From Synergistaceae bacterium (lineage in GTDB: Bacteria; Synergistota; Synergistia; Synergistales; Aminobacteriaceae), in the NCBI GenBank assembly GCA_018436595.1, contig JAHDLC010000036.1, positions 1-64,000 of the forward strand: 64,000 nucleotides of DNA, given 5' to 3'. The notes under the pieces were generated by a model that saw nothing but the letters and a program-made list of their open reading frames with translations, was not told the DNA's origin and made no database searches. Below, in pieces: positions 50,397 to 58,781 of this stretch. Every line of letters begins with the position of its first letter. Positions within the stretch are counted from its first letter, which is position 1. The position numbers and the translations under genes were made by a program.

Positions 50397-51368
50397 ATGA
50401 AATTCGTGCTTTCCCACGGGCTCTGCCCGGAAGGAATGGAAAAGCTGCAGTCGAAGGCCGAGGTTTTCGTGGCAAACGACGGGAACCCGAACAACTACAT
50501 CGACCGGATGCAGGATGCCGATGCCGTCATCCTGAGGATCGCGAAAATCGACCGGCGGGCAATCGAAAATTCTCCGAACCTCAAGGTCATCGGCAAGACC
50601 GGCGTCGGCTACGACGGCATCGACGTCTCCGCTGCCTCGGAGAGAGGGATCCCCGTGGTCATCACTCCCGGCGCGAACAACCGCTCCGTGGCCGAACACG
50701 CCGTTGCCATGATGTTTGCCCTCTCCAAGAACCTTCTGGAAGGGCACGCCGGGACGGTGAAGGGAAACTTCATGGCCGCCAGGGGTCTCGGGAAGGCCTT
50801 TGAGGTGCTGGGCAAGAAAGCGGGCTTCATAGGCCTCGGAGCCATCGGCCGGGAAACGGCCCGGATCTGCCGGGGGATCGGCATGGAAACCCTTGCTTAT
50901 GATCCCTTCCTGACCAGGGAACAGATCGAGGAGGAAGGCTGCGCCTGGCGGGCCGATTACGAAGAAATGCTCGGGGAATGCGATTTTGTCTCCGTCCATG
51001 TGCCCCTCCTCCCGGAGACGAAGGGCATGATTGGGGAAAGGCACCTCGCACAAATGAAGAAAACGGCCATGATCATCAATTGCGCCCGGGGCGGCATCGT
51101 TGACGAGCAGGCCCTGGCGGACGCGCTGAACAGCGGACTCATCGCCGGGGCGGGAGTGGACGTCTTTGGGGAGGAACCTCCTGCGGCGGACAACCCCCTC
51201 CTCGGGGCGAAGAATGTATTGGTCAGCCCCCACAGCGCAGCCCAGACGAAGGAAGCGGTGGTCAATATGGCTCTCATGTGCGTGGAGGGGTGCTTTGCCG
51301 TCCTGAACGGTACGAAATGGCCCCACGTGGCCGACAGGTCCGTGTACGGCCACCCGAAGTGGAGCTGA
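50397..51368 (+). CDS. D-2-hydroxyacid dehydrogenase (phosphoglycerate dehydrogenase-like)
   Basis: This 323-aa NAD-dependent enzyme has the Rossmann motif AGFIGLGAIGRETARICRGIGMETLAYDPF and the catalytic triad Arg in MIINCARGGIVDEQAL, Glu in FGEEPPAADNPL and His in VLVSPHSAAQTKEAV. It has no C-terminal ACT domain, so it is not a regulated SerA. In this operon it probably reduces or oxidises a keto or hydroxy acid related to the transported substrate. Confidence 0.94.
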   Translation: MKFVLSHGLCPEGMEKLQSKAEVFVANDGNPNNYIDRMQDADAVILRIAKIDRRAIENSPNLKVIGKTGVGYDGIDVSAASERGIPVVITPGANNRSVAEHAVAMMFALSKNLLEGHAGTVKGNFMAARGLGKAFEVLGKKAGFIGLGAIGRETARICRGIGMETLAYDPFLTREQIEEEGCAWRADYEEMLGECDFVSVHVPLLPETKGMIGERHLAQMKKTAMIINCARGGIVDEQALADALNSGLIAGAGVDVFGEEPPAADNPLLGAKNVLVSPHSAAQTKEAVVNMALMCVEGCFAVLNGTKWPHVADRSVYGHPKWS

Positions 51369-51402
51369 AAAACGGCAGGGATTTTCCAGGGAGGTGCTTC
51401 GC

Positions 51403-51903
51403 GTGTCTTTCTCAAGGGACAGAATTACTGGAATCGTACTTTCGGCCTTCTCTCTCCTGTACCTCTTTTTTTCAAAAGACATCAAGGTTTTCAAAGGCAG
51501 CGGCGCCACGCCGCTTACGTCGGCTTTCATGCCCCGCTTCTGGGGAACATGTCTTCTGATCCTCGGACTTCTGCTCATCTTCCGGGGAGGATTCCGCCGG
51601 ACCGATGATGGCAAGGCAGACCGCCCGTCGACTCTCGCCGGGCAAAAAAAATGGCTCTCCGACAACCGGGAGGTTGTGCTCACCTTCGTCCTTATCGGCG
51701 TCTACTCTGCCTTTCTCCCCTTCCTGGGATTCACGATCTCTTCCGCCCTGTTCATTTTTGGCCAGATCCTCATCCTGACACCTCCGGGAAAAAGGAGACC
51801 GGGTACAGCGCTGTTGGTGGGAATCTTTTTTGCCGTGCTGATTGATTCCGTTTTCGTGAAGCTCATCGGAGTCCTTCTTCCGAAGGGCATCCTGGGCTTC
51901 TGA
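51403..51903 (+). CDS. TTT transporter small membrane subunit (TctB family)
   Basis: This protein of about 166 aa has four predicted helices (about 10-26, 48-64, 92-112, 130-152) and fits the small subunit of a tripartite tricarboxylate transporter. The conserved PLTSAFMPRFWG before helix 2 corresponds to the family's P-x-x-x-P loop. Of two GTG codons, 51403 has GGGAGG at 8 nt. It is followed after 14 nt by the tctA reading frame. Confidence 0.9.
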   Translation: MSFSRDRITGIVLSAFSLLYLFFSKDIKVFKGSGATPLTSAFMPRFWGTCLLILGLLLIFRGGFRRTDDGKADRPSTLAGQKKWLSDNREVVLTFVLIGVYSAFLPFLGFTISSALFIFGQILILTPPGKRRPGTALLVGIFFAVLIDSVFVKLIGVLLPKGILGF

Positions 51904-51917
51904 GAGGGGGCGGAAAA

Positions 51918-53410
51918 ATGAGTTCTCCTTTATGGACCGGTTTTTCCAGCGTTGCCCTGGACCCGTTCATCCTTCTGCTGATTTTCGCAGGCGTGGCGGT
52001 GGGCATCATTTTCGGGTCAATTCCGGGACTCACGGCCACCATGGCCGTGGTCATGTTCCTGCCCATGACCTACACCATGACACCCATCCAGGGGATCTCC
52101 ACCCTGGTGGCCCTCTATATCGGCGGCATTTCTGGAGGACTCATATCGGCCATCCTCCTGAACATCCCGGGCACGCCATCTTCCGTTGCCACATGCTTCG
52201 ACGGAAGCCCCATGGCGAAAAAGGGCGAGGCCGGAAAGGCCCTCGGAGCGGGAATCGTCTTTTCCTTCCTGGGAACGCTGCTCGGCGTCGCGGTGCTCGT
52301 TGTCGTCTCCCCCCTTCTGGCCAAAGTCGCCATCCAGTTCGGCGCCTATGAATACTGCGCCTTGTCCCTTTTCTCCCTTTCCATGGTTATCGCTCTCAGC
52401 GGACGCGATCTCGCCAAGGGGCTCATCAGCGCCGTCCTCGGAGCGGTATGGGGGCCACGGTGGGGCTCGCCCCCATCGACTCGAAGGCCCGGTACACCTT
52501 CGGCTTCATCGAACTGACGGCAGGCTTCAAGCTGCTCGTCTTCCTTATCGGCATCTTTGCAATCACCGAAGTGATCAGGTTCGCCGAGGAAGTCAGAAAA
52601 GACATCCGCTACGACATCAGGGAAGACGTCAAGGTCAGGGGATTCGGCTTCTCCTTCAGGGAATTCCGCAGCCAGTTCATCAACATGATCCGATCCGCCG
52701 TCATCGGCATCGGCATCGGCATTCTTCCGGGAATCGGCGGAGGAGTCTCCTGCATGCTCTCCTACACCGCCGCAAAGAACAGCTCCAGGCACCCGGAAAA
52801 GTTCGGAACCGGGATTCTCGACGGCGTTGTGGCTTCGGAGACGGCAAACAACGCCTCCATTGGCGGCGCCATGATCCCCCTCCTCTCCCTCGGTATTCCC
52901 GGAGACGCCGTCACGGCCATGCTGCTCGGCGGTCTGATGGTCCACAACGTGGCTCCCGGGCCGCTGATTTTCGCCAAGAGCGGCGCCACGGTCTACGGCA
53001 TCTTTGTCGCAATGGTCATCGCAGCCTTCGCCATGCTCGTGATCGAATTCCTGGGACTCCGGGTTTTCACGAAGATCCTGCGCATTCCAAAGAACTATCT
53101 CCTGCCCATCATCGTCGTTTTGTGCTGCGTCGGCGCCATCGGGGACAGCAACAGGGTCTTCGACGTCTGGGGAATTCTCTTCTTCGGGCTTATCGGCTAC
53201 GGGTTCATCAAGGCCCAGATCCCCCTCACCCCCATGATCCTCGGCTTCATCCTGGGTCCCATGTTCGAGCTGAACCTTCGAAAGATGTCCCAGCTCTTCA
53301 TGATGAACCCCCTGTCTTTCGCGGAACGTCCCATAGCGATTGGCTTTTTCATCGTGACCGCGGCGGTGGTCGTGCTGAACATCAGGGCGAACAGAAGAGC
53401 CCTGGACTGA
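51918..53410 (+). CDS. TTT transporter large membrane subunit (TctA family), apparent frameshift
   Basis: The two halves are in different frames. Codons 51918 to about 52452 encode the first third (GSIPGLTATMAVVMFLPMTYTM, LYIGGISGGLISAILLNIPGTPSSVATCFDGSPMAKKGEA), and the rest (GATVGLAPIDSKARYTFGFIEL to the stop at 53410) is in the -1 frame. The switch falls in GTATGGGGGCCACGG at 52446-52460, where one extra G would restore TGG GGG GCC ACG and a normal protein of about 497 aa. The cause could be a sequencing error in the G run, a real mutation or recoding. GSIPGLT in the first half and GILPGIGGG in the second are the two family repeats. Confidence 0.85.
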
Positions 53411-53524
53411 CGCCGGAACACAGTCTGCACAACAGGGGTGGTGCAATGGAATAACGGCGGACACAGGCGGAAAAACAACGGGAGGACTTTCAGACGAACC
53501 ATAATCCGGAGGGAGGAAAACAGC

Positions 53525-54496
53525 ATGAAGAAGTCTTTAATCGCAGCAGCACTGGTACTCACGGCAGTTTTTTCCGGGACCGTCCTTTTCGCGGGAACAG
53601 CGGAAGCGGCATGGCCGGAAAAAAACATCACCGTCATCATCACCCACGGGGCCGGGGGAGACACCGACTTCAACGCCCGTCTCATGTGCCGCCTGCTTGA
53701 GCAGAAACTCGGCGTGTCCGTCGTTCCCACGAACGTGACGGGCAGCAACGGGGCCATCGCCATGGCCCAGTACAAGGACGGAACACCCGACGGATACACC
53801 TTCCTCATGACCAACACGGCAGCCCTCACGGGCAACGAGGCCACCGGCCTTTCCGACTACGGCTACGATGCCTTTGAAGTGGTCAGCGTCTACGCCAAGC
53901 AGTCGGGCGAAAACATCGTTGTGCCTGCCGACTCCCCCTACAAGACCCTTGCCGACCTCATCGAGGCCTCCAAAAAGAACCCCAACACCATCAAGTTCGG
54001 AGTCTCCACCGGAGGCGGTGTGTACATCGCCTCCGTCATTCTGGAGCATGCGGCAGGAACGAAGTTCGCCGTTATCGACGAAGGGGACGCCGCATCCAGG
54101 ATGACCGCCCTGCTGGGCAAACACGTGGACGCCACCATCGTTCCCTACGCGGTGGTCAAGGAATACATCCAGGCGGGCCAGGTCAGGACGCTCGGAACGC
54201 TCCTGAAGGAACCCCCCGCACTGCTGAAGGACATTCCCACGGCCCACGAGTCGGGCTGCCCCGAACTCATCCTCAACACTCTCTACGCCTGTCTCGCTCC
54301 CAGGGGAACCTCCCCTGAGATAGTCAGGGCCCTCAATGCCGCCATGATGGACATCTCTGCCAACAGCGAAGAATACAAGAAGGAAGTCAACAGGTACAAC
54401 CTGCAGGAGCCGTGGACCCTGAGCGTCGAGGATTCCGTCCAGGAGCTGAAGAACCAGCGGGAGCTCTTCATGAAGTACTCAAAGTTCCTGCAGTAG
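53525..54496 (+). CDS. TTT transporter substrate-binding protein (TctC/Bug family)
   Basis: This 323-aa exported binding protein has a signal peptide (KKSLIAAALVLTAVFSGTVLFAGTAEA, cut before AWPEK). The mature start WPEKNITVIITHGAGGDTDFNARLMCRLLEQKLG is the Bug-family beginning, and AMAQYKDGTPDGYTFLMTN is the next conserved block. The ATG at 53525 follows GGAGGGAGGAAAA. Bug proteins bind carboxylates through two water-linked loops; the specific ligand is not evident. Confidence 0.94.
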   Translation: MKKSLIAAALVLTAVFSGTVLFAGTAEAAWPEKNITVIITHGAGGDTDFNARLMCRLLEQKLGVSVVPTNVTGSNGAIAMAQYKDGTPDGYTFLMTNTAALTGNEATGLSDYGYDAFEVVSVYAKQSGENIVVPADSPYKTLADLIEASKKNPNTIKFGVSTGGGVYIASVILEHAAGTKFAVIDEGDAASRMTALLGKHVDATIVPYAVVKEYIQAGQVRTLGTLLKEPPALLKDIPTAHESGCPELILNTLYACLAPRGTSPEIVRALNAAMMDISANSEEYKKEVNRYNLQEPWTLSVEDSVQELKNQRELFMKYSKFLQ

Positions 54497-54549
54497 GCCG
54501 TTCGAACGGGAGAAAGAATACCTTATAATAAGCACAACAGGACAAATTC

Positions 54550-54576
54550 AGCCGGGGCGGTTCCACCGCCCCGGCT
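54550..54576 (+). terminator. Hairpin between tctC and the GntR gene
   Basis: AGCCGGGGCGG pairs with CCGCCCCGGCT around a TTCCA loop. No T-run follows. It may be a processing or attenuation hairpin that lowers expression of the regulator. A TATAAT at 54524-54529 just upstream suggests the regulator may also have its own weak promoter. Confidence 0.5.
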
Positions 54577-54610
54577 CCTACAGATCCGGACAAACGGGGC
54601 AGGGATCACG

Positions 54611-55318
54611 ATGAGTGACAGAAGACGAGCGCTGGCAAAGGAACTCTTCGAGCATCTGAATTCGGGGAAGATACAGGTGAACCCGGAGGGAAAACTCCCT
54701 TCAGAACGGGACATGGCCGCAGCCCTGGGCGTCACGAGGCCCCTTCTCCGACAGGCCATCGCCGTGCTCGAAGCCTTCGGGCTGCTGGAAATACGGGACA
54801 GGCAGGGAATCTTCATGCCCCGGCACGAACTGCCGGAGCTCATCTTTTCGGGTGACTGGCCGCCTTCCATGATGCTGGAGATCTTTCAGGTCCGCATGAT
54901 GATCGAACCGGAAGCCGCGAGAATCGTGGCGGAGAACCGTACTCCGGAGGACCTGCGGAAGATCGGGGAGTCCGTCGCTCAGATGGGGGCCATCATCGAA
55001 TCCGGCAGGGACGACATGGAATCGCTTCTTTCCAAGTGGAACAGAATCTTCCATGCCCAGATCATGGCGGCGACCGGAAACCAGTTTCTCTGCCGCATCT
55101 ACGAAACGGTCTCCCGGGCCTACGAGACAGCGAGCACATCACTGATCTTTCGGCGCGAGGAGCTCCGTTTCGACGAGATTTTCGGCGAACACCGGCACAT
55201 ACTCGACGCCATCAGGGATCAGGACGGCGACAGGGCGGCAGATCTTGTGCTCCGCCATATTCAGGCCTCGGTGGAACGGGCTTCGGAAAGCCTTGTGAGT
55301 TCGGGGTTCAAGATCTGA
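54611..55318 (+). CDS. GntR family regulator with FCD domain
   Basis: This 235-aa regulator has an N-terminal winged HTH (ALAKELFEHLNSGKIQVNPEGKLPSERDMAAALGVTRPLLRQAIAVLEAFGLLEIRDRQGIFM) and an all-helical FCD ligand domain (about 85-225) with metal/ligand residues in FQVRMMIEPEAARIVAE, WNRIFHAQIMAATGN and FGEHRHILDAIRDQD. It is the last gene of the operon and probably represses it through the TGGT...ACCA site at 48183. The RBS is weak (GGGGCAGGGATC). Confidence 0.93.
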   Translation: MSDRRRALAKELFEHLNSGKIQVNPEGKLPSERDMAAALGVTRPLLRQAIAVLEAFGLLEIRDRQGIFMPRHELPELIFSGDWPPSMMLEIFQVRMMIEPEAARIVAENRTPEDLRKIGESVAQMGAIIESGRDDMESLLSKWNRIFHAQIMAATGNQFLCRIYETVSRAYETASTSLIFRREELRFDEIFGEHRHILDAIRDQDGDRAADLVLRHIQASVERASESLVSSGFKI

Positions 55319-55326
55319 AAGCACGA

Positions 55327-55361
55327 AAGCCTCTCCGGAATCACGCCGGGGAGGCTTTTTT
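55327..55361 (+). terminator. Intrinsic terminator of the Fe-ADH/TTT operon
   Basis: AAGCCTCTCCGG and CCGGGGAGGCTT form a stem with one mismatch around AATCACG, followed by TTTTTT. It lies 9 nt after the GntR stop codon. Confidence 0.88.
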
Positions 55362-55403
55362 CACCTGGAAAGCATTCGTCTCCCTGGGGAGAATCGGTTC
55401 TGC

Positions 55404-55883
55404 TTATGCGCCGCCCCTGTCCTGCAGGGGGGCAAAAGCCGCTCCGCACACCGCCGCCAGGTCACCTGGGGCGATTTCCATATCCAGCCCCCTTTTTCCC
55501 GCGCTGACGAAGATCGTCTCAAACCCTTCCGCAGAAACGTCAATGAACGTCCGGAGGCGCTTCTTCTGCCCGAGGGGGCTCACACCGCCGAGAACATATC
55601 CTGTTGAACGCTCCACGTCTGCCTGGGGTGCCATTTCGGCTTTCTTCGCCCCCGCCGCCTTCGCCGCGGCCTTCATGCTGAGCATGGAATTCACCGGGAT
55701 CACCGCCACGGCGAGCTCTCTGCCGTCAAGGCGTACCACCAGTGTCTTGAAGACCCTCTCAGGCGGAACGGCCAGCTTCTCCGCCGCCTCCATGCCGAAG
55801 GACGGCGCCGAAGGGTCATGGTCGTATTCATGCACCGTGAACTGCACGCCCGCTTTTTTCGCCGCGAGAATTCCCGGGGTCAT
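55404..55883 (-). CDS. ybaK: Cys-tRNA(Pro)/Cys-tRNA(Cys) deacylase, YbaK/EbsC type
   Basis: This 159-aa editing enzyme hydrolyses mischarged Cys-tRNA(Pro). The fold markers are HEYDHDPSAPSFGMEAAEKLAVPPERVFKTLVV, with the key Lys in VFKTL, then VIPVNSMLSMKAAAKAAGAKKAEMA and a glycine-rich loop TGYVLGGVSPLGQKKRLRTFID. The gene start overlaps the fetB-type gene stop (ATGA at 55880-55883), so it is coupled to the transporter. The functional link is not obvious. Confidence 0.93.
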   Translation of the reverse strand: MTPGILAAKKAGVQFTVHEYDHDPSAPSFGMEAAEKLAVPPERVFKTLVVRLDGRELAVAVIPVNSMLSMKAAAKAAGAKKAEMAPQADVERSTGYVLGGVSPLGQKKRLRTFIDVSAEGFETIFVSAGKRGLDMEIAPGDLAAVCGAAFAPLQDRGGA

Positions 55884-56725
55884 TTTTTTCCCTCCCCCGT
55901 TCCGGATTCAGGCTTTTTCTCATCACACCCTGCCCCGTTGAGAATACCGCCCCTCCGGCAGAACTGGCTCCTTTTGTTGTAGAGGGTATGATAGCCGAAA
56001 TGGAGGGAGCCGAAGACGGACAGGCAGACCGCCGAGCAGTTGGCCACCATGATGGAAATCTGGTAGAGGATAGCCGTCGTGGGAAGGGTGCCCGACAGGA
56101 TCTGTCCCGTCATCATCCCGGGAAGGGAGACGATGCCCATGCCTATCATGGAATTCAGCGTGGGGAGTATGGCCGTCTCCAGTGCCTGGTTCACGAAGGG
56201 CAGCAGGATGCTCTTCGGGCTCGCCCCGAAGTTGAGAAGGGCCTCCATTCTCTCCCTTCCCGCAGCCGTGCTCTCCCTGAAGGTCTTCACCCCCAGGTTC
56301 ACCCCTGTCATGGCGTTCCCGAAGATCATGCCGCTCAGGGGAATCGCGTACTGGGGATTGAAGAGGCTCTGGTTCACCACGGCAGCGACATAATATATCA
56401 GCACCGCAAAACCCGAAAAGGCCAGGGAAAATCCAATGGAAAGCTTGAATCCCCGGTTGAGGTCCCGGTTTTTTGACAGCACCCTGTGGATGGCGAAGGC
56501 CATCATTGCGGCCAGGTAGCCCACGGTCAACAGGGGATGGGGATTCTCAAAAATGTAGGTCAGCACAAAACCGGCGAGGACAAGCTGTACCGTCATCCGG
56601 ATGCTTGCCGTCAGGAGCAGTTTTGTCTGGCTGATCCTGCTCCGTTTCATGAGTGCCAGCACCAGCAGCAGCAGAAGGTAGATGACCAGGAACCGCTGGA
56701 TGCCTATGGCCGCGGCGCCGCTCAT
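55880..56725 (-). CDS. fetB: FetB-type ABC transporter permease
   Basis: This 281-aa membrane protein of the UPF0014/FetB family has about seven helices. Conserved blocks are KLLLTASIRMTVQLVLAGFVLTYIF, IPLSGMIFGNAMTGVNLGVKTFRE and MIGMGIVSLPGMMTGQILSGTLPTTAILYQISIM. FetAB of E. coli exports iron and protects against oxidative stress. The C-terminal tail (CRRGGILNGAGCDEKKPESGTGEGKK) is charged and contains two Cys. It overlaps the ATPase gene and ybaK by 4 nt each. Confidence 0.92.
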   Translation of the reverse strand: MSGAAAIGIQRFLVIYLLLLLVLALMKRSRISQTKLLLTASIRMTVQLVLAGFVLTYIFENPHPLLTVGYLAAMMAFAIHRVLSKNRDLNRGFKLSIGFSLAFSGFAVLIYYVAAVVNQSLFNPQYAIPLSGMIFGNAMTGVNLGVKTFRESTAAGRERMEALLNFGASPKSILLPFVNQALETAILPTLNSMIGMGIVSLPGMMTGQILSGTLPTTAILYQISIMVANCSAVCLSVFGSLHFGYHTLYNKRSQFCRRGGILNGAGCDEKKPESGTGEGKK

Positions 56726-57351
56726 GATACCGCACCTCCCAGGTCGACGGTCCGTTCGGCGAATTTCTCCGTCAGGTGCCTGTCGTGGCTCACGACCAGG
56801 GCAGCGACGCCGCTGTTTCTGCAGTACTCCGTCAGGTTGGCCATCAATGCCTCCGCCGTGGTCCCGTCAAGGGCCGAGGTGGGCTCATCCAGCAAAAACA
56901 CCGCCGGGCGGAAGCTCAGCGCTATGGCAAGGAATACACGCTGCTTCTCGCCGCCGGAGAGTGTGTCGCAGGATGCGTCAAGGGAAAAGGGGACCCGGCA
57001 GGCGTCAAGGCACGCCTGCATGGATTCGCTGTCCGGAGGAACGGAATCCCTGTACTGGTGGTACTGAAGAAAGTTTTCCCTCACCGTGCCGGGGAAAAGA
57101 TAGGCCGACTGTCCGGCGAGGATGACCTCCCTCCGGAGAAGGAGAGGGTCGATCTCAAGGATATCTTTGCCCCCATACAGCACCGTGCCGCCCGAAGGGG
57201 AAACGGTACCGTTCAAAAGCCGCAGAAAGGAGCTTTTCCCGCTCCCGCTGGGCCCCTGAAGAAAAATGATCTCACCTTTGCGCACTTCCATGTCAGGATA
57301 AACAATCCTGTCCAGAAAGACGAGGGATGACGTGCGAAGAACTGCTTCCAT
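56722..57351 (-). CDS. fetA: FetA-type ABC transporter ATP-binding protein
   Basis: This 209-aa ATPase has Walker A QGPSGSGKSSFLRLL, signature DTLSGGEKQRVFLAIAL and Walker B PAVFLLDEPTSALD, with the switch His in VVSHDRHL. The compact single-domain form and its pairing with a UPF0014 permease match FetA. The ATG at 57351 is chosen because GGTGGAG precedes it; an ATG at 57387 has no RBS. It starts a three-gene unit with fetB and ybaK. Confidence 0.92.
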   Translation of the reverse strand: MEAVLRTSSLVFLDRIVYPDMEVRKGEIIFLQGPSGSGKSSFLRLLNGTVSPSGGTVLYGGKDILEIDPLLLRREVILAGQSAYLFPGTVRENFLQYHQYRDSVPPDSESMQACLDACRVPFSLDASCDTLSGGEKQRVFLAIALSFRPAVFLLDEPTSALDGTTAEALMANLTEYCRNSGVAALVVSHDRHLTEKFAERTVDLGGAVS

Positions 57352-57504
57352 GACTCCACCTTGCCTTCCTGCCTGCATATCAGGCATTCTGGAATAATAT
57401 TATCTCATGTTTCCTGACCATTCGGGACATACCCTCCTGAAAAAAGGACCGAAAGCGGTGTCACCGGAAAAGCGGGGGCCCCCGGATTTTTTCCAGGGAA
57501 CAGC

Positions 57505-57532
57505 TTGACAGGAAAAAGAATTGGAGTATGCT
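57505..57532 (+). promoter_or_regulatory. Promoter upstream of the DUF6530-like gene
   Basis: TTGACA at 57505-57510 and TATGCT at 57527-57532 are 16 nt apart. The expected transcription start falls at the first base of the palindrome at 57541. Confidence 0.72.
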
Positions 57533-57540
57533 TGTCTGCG

Positions 57541-57561
57541 TACTTATTTAGTAAATAAGTA
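57541..57561. promoter_or_regulatory. Perfect 21-bp palindromic operator
   Basis: TACTTATTTA and TAAATAAGTA are perfect inverted 10-bp arms around a single G. The related half site TTTAGTAAT follows at 57563-57572. AT-rich palindromes with this shape are typical binding sites of MarR-, ArsR- or TetR-type repressors. It overlaps the expected transcription start of the 57598 gene. No regulator of these classes is in the window. Confidence 0.75.
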
Positions 57562-57597
57562 ATTTAGTAATTATCAAAGGATATTCAGGAGGAAAAA

Positions 57598-58086
57598 ATG
57601 AACATACCGACGACGCTGAAGCACAAGCCGGTCATCACCGTGGAGAACTACGAGAACGTGGACGGGCGGCAGGCGTACAATTCCGACGCCAAGGGGCTGT
57701 CCCTCGGGCTTGCCCAGTGGAACGACAGGGGAAAGGTGGAGATTTCCGCGAAGGTGTGGCGCTATACGGGGGAAAAATGGTCACGCCAGTCGGAGGAGAT
57801 GCCCCTCCACCGGGTGCTCGACCTGGCCATCCTTGTGTGCAAGGGGAAGCAGCATTTCCAGGAGGCCTACCGCCACCCGAAACTCTACGATGAAACAAAC
57901 CCCCGCATCGACCGTGTGGGGCTCCAGGGGGACGCCATGACCGTGGAAATATGCACGGGCAACCCCAGGATCGACGAGGATATCCAGCTCTTCTCCCAGG
58001 CCCTCAGCCGGGACGACGAGCTGCTGTCGGAGCGGCTTCACCTTCTGGCCGAACTGCTCCGCGACATGGGGTACGGCAGAGGCTGA
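57598..58086 (+). CDS. Conserved protein, DUF6530-like
   Basis: This 162-aa cytoplasmic protein begins MNIPTTLKHKPVITVENYENVDGRQAYNSDAKGLSLGLAQW and also contains ISAKVWRYTGEKWSRQSEEMPLHRVLDLAILVC and NPRIDRVGLQGDAMTVEICTGNPRIDEDI. These stretches resemble a short family in Firmicutes annotated DUF6530, with no known function; the name is from memory. The RBS is AGGAGG. It is a single gene with its own promoter and a strong operator, so it is probably induced by a specific signal. Confidence 0.8.
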   Translation: MNIPTTLKHKPVITVENYENVDGRQAYNSDAKGLSLGLAQWNDRGKVEISAKVWRYTGEKWSRQSEEMPLHRVLDLAILVCKGKQHFQEAYRHPKLYDETNPRIDRVGLQGDAMTVEICTGNPRIDEDIQLFSQALSRDDELLSERLHLLAELLRDMGYGRG

Positions 58087-58092
58087 AAGAAA

Positions 58093-58116
58093 CCGGGCGG
58101 CTGCTCCGCCGCCCGG
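58093..58116. terminator. GC hairpin between convergent genes
   Basis: CCGGGCGGC pairs with GCCGCCCGG around TGCTCC just after the 57598 gene stop. No T-run follows on either side, so termination strength is uncertain. Confidence 0.5.
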
Positions 58117-58167
58117 ATGAACCCCTCAGCCCGGAAGGTGTCGAAGGTATTGGCCGCCCCGCCGTGC

Positions 58168-58623
58168 TCAATCAGGATAGTTCTCCCCCGGCTGCGCGGG
58201 GCGGGCGAGTTCCACCGCCACCTGCTCCCCGAGCTCCGCAGACCAGGGGAAATGGTAGCCCTCGTCCGGGATGACGGGACGCTCCTCCTCCAGAACAAAA
58301 CTGACGATGTGGCGGCTGCCCTTTTCCGGGGGCGGAAACTCCGTCTCCGTGGTGCGGAAATATTCCAGGGCCTCCCCCGGGACGTACCCGCCCTTGAAGG
58401 ACCGGACAACCTCCGCGGAGATCCTCCACCGGGCGTACCCGCCGAGGGTGCTCACCCGCTCCGATTCCCTGACCTCCAGGATGACCGTGACATCCGTTCC
58501 TCTGATATTACCCGCGATGAGGGCGGGCAAAAAGTCACTCTCCAGCCCGTCGGAGGGAACACAGGCCATGAAGAGCCCAATACCCAGGCACAGCAGGATC
58601 ATTCTCTTCGGGGAAAAACCCAT
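58168..58623 (-). CDS. Putative lipoprotein, unknown function
   Basis: This 151-aa protein starts MGFSPKRMILLCLGIGLFMAC, a signal peptide with a lipobox-like LFMAC whose Cys is about residue 21. The mature part is mostly beta (VTVILEVRESERVSTLGGYARWRISAEVVRSFKGGYVPGEALEYF, RHIVSFVLEEERPVIPDEGYHFPW), which resembles small secreted domains of unknown role. The ATG at 58623 follows GGAGGTGGAAACG. No family was recognised. Confidence 0.78.
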   Translation of the reverse strand: MGFSPKRMILLCLGIGLFMACVPSDGLESDFLPALIAGNIRGTDVTVILEVRESERVSTLGGYARWRISAEVVRSFKGGYVPGEALEYFRTTETEFPPPEKGSRHIVSFVLEEERPVIPDEGYHFPWSAELGEQVAVELARPAQPGENYPD

Positions 58624-58781
58624 CGTTTCCACCTCCCTGACCGAAATCACCCACAACAGCTGAACGTCTTGCGGCCCCGAAATATTGTGAGGCCTGTTCC
58701 GGTATGGGGCAATTGTACAATGAAGGCCTTCCTGGGGGCAGACTCCCTGATTCCGGGCAAAGCTCCGCCATTCATACCGAT

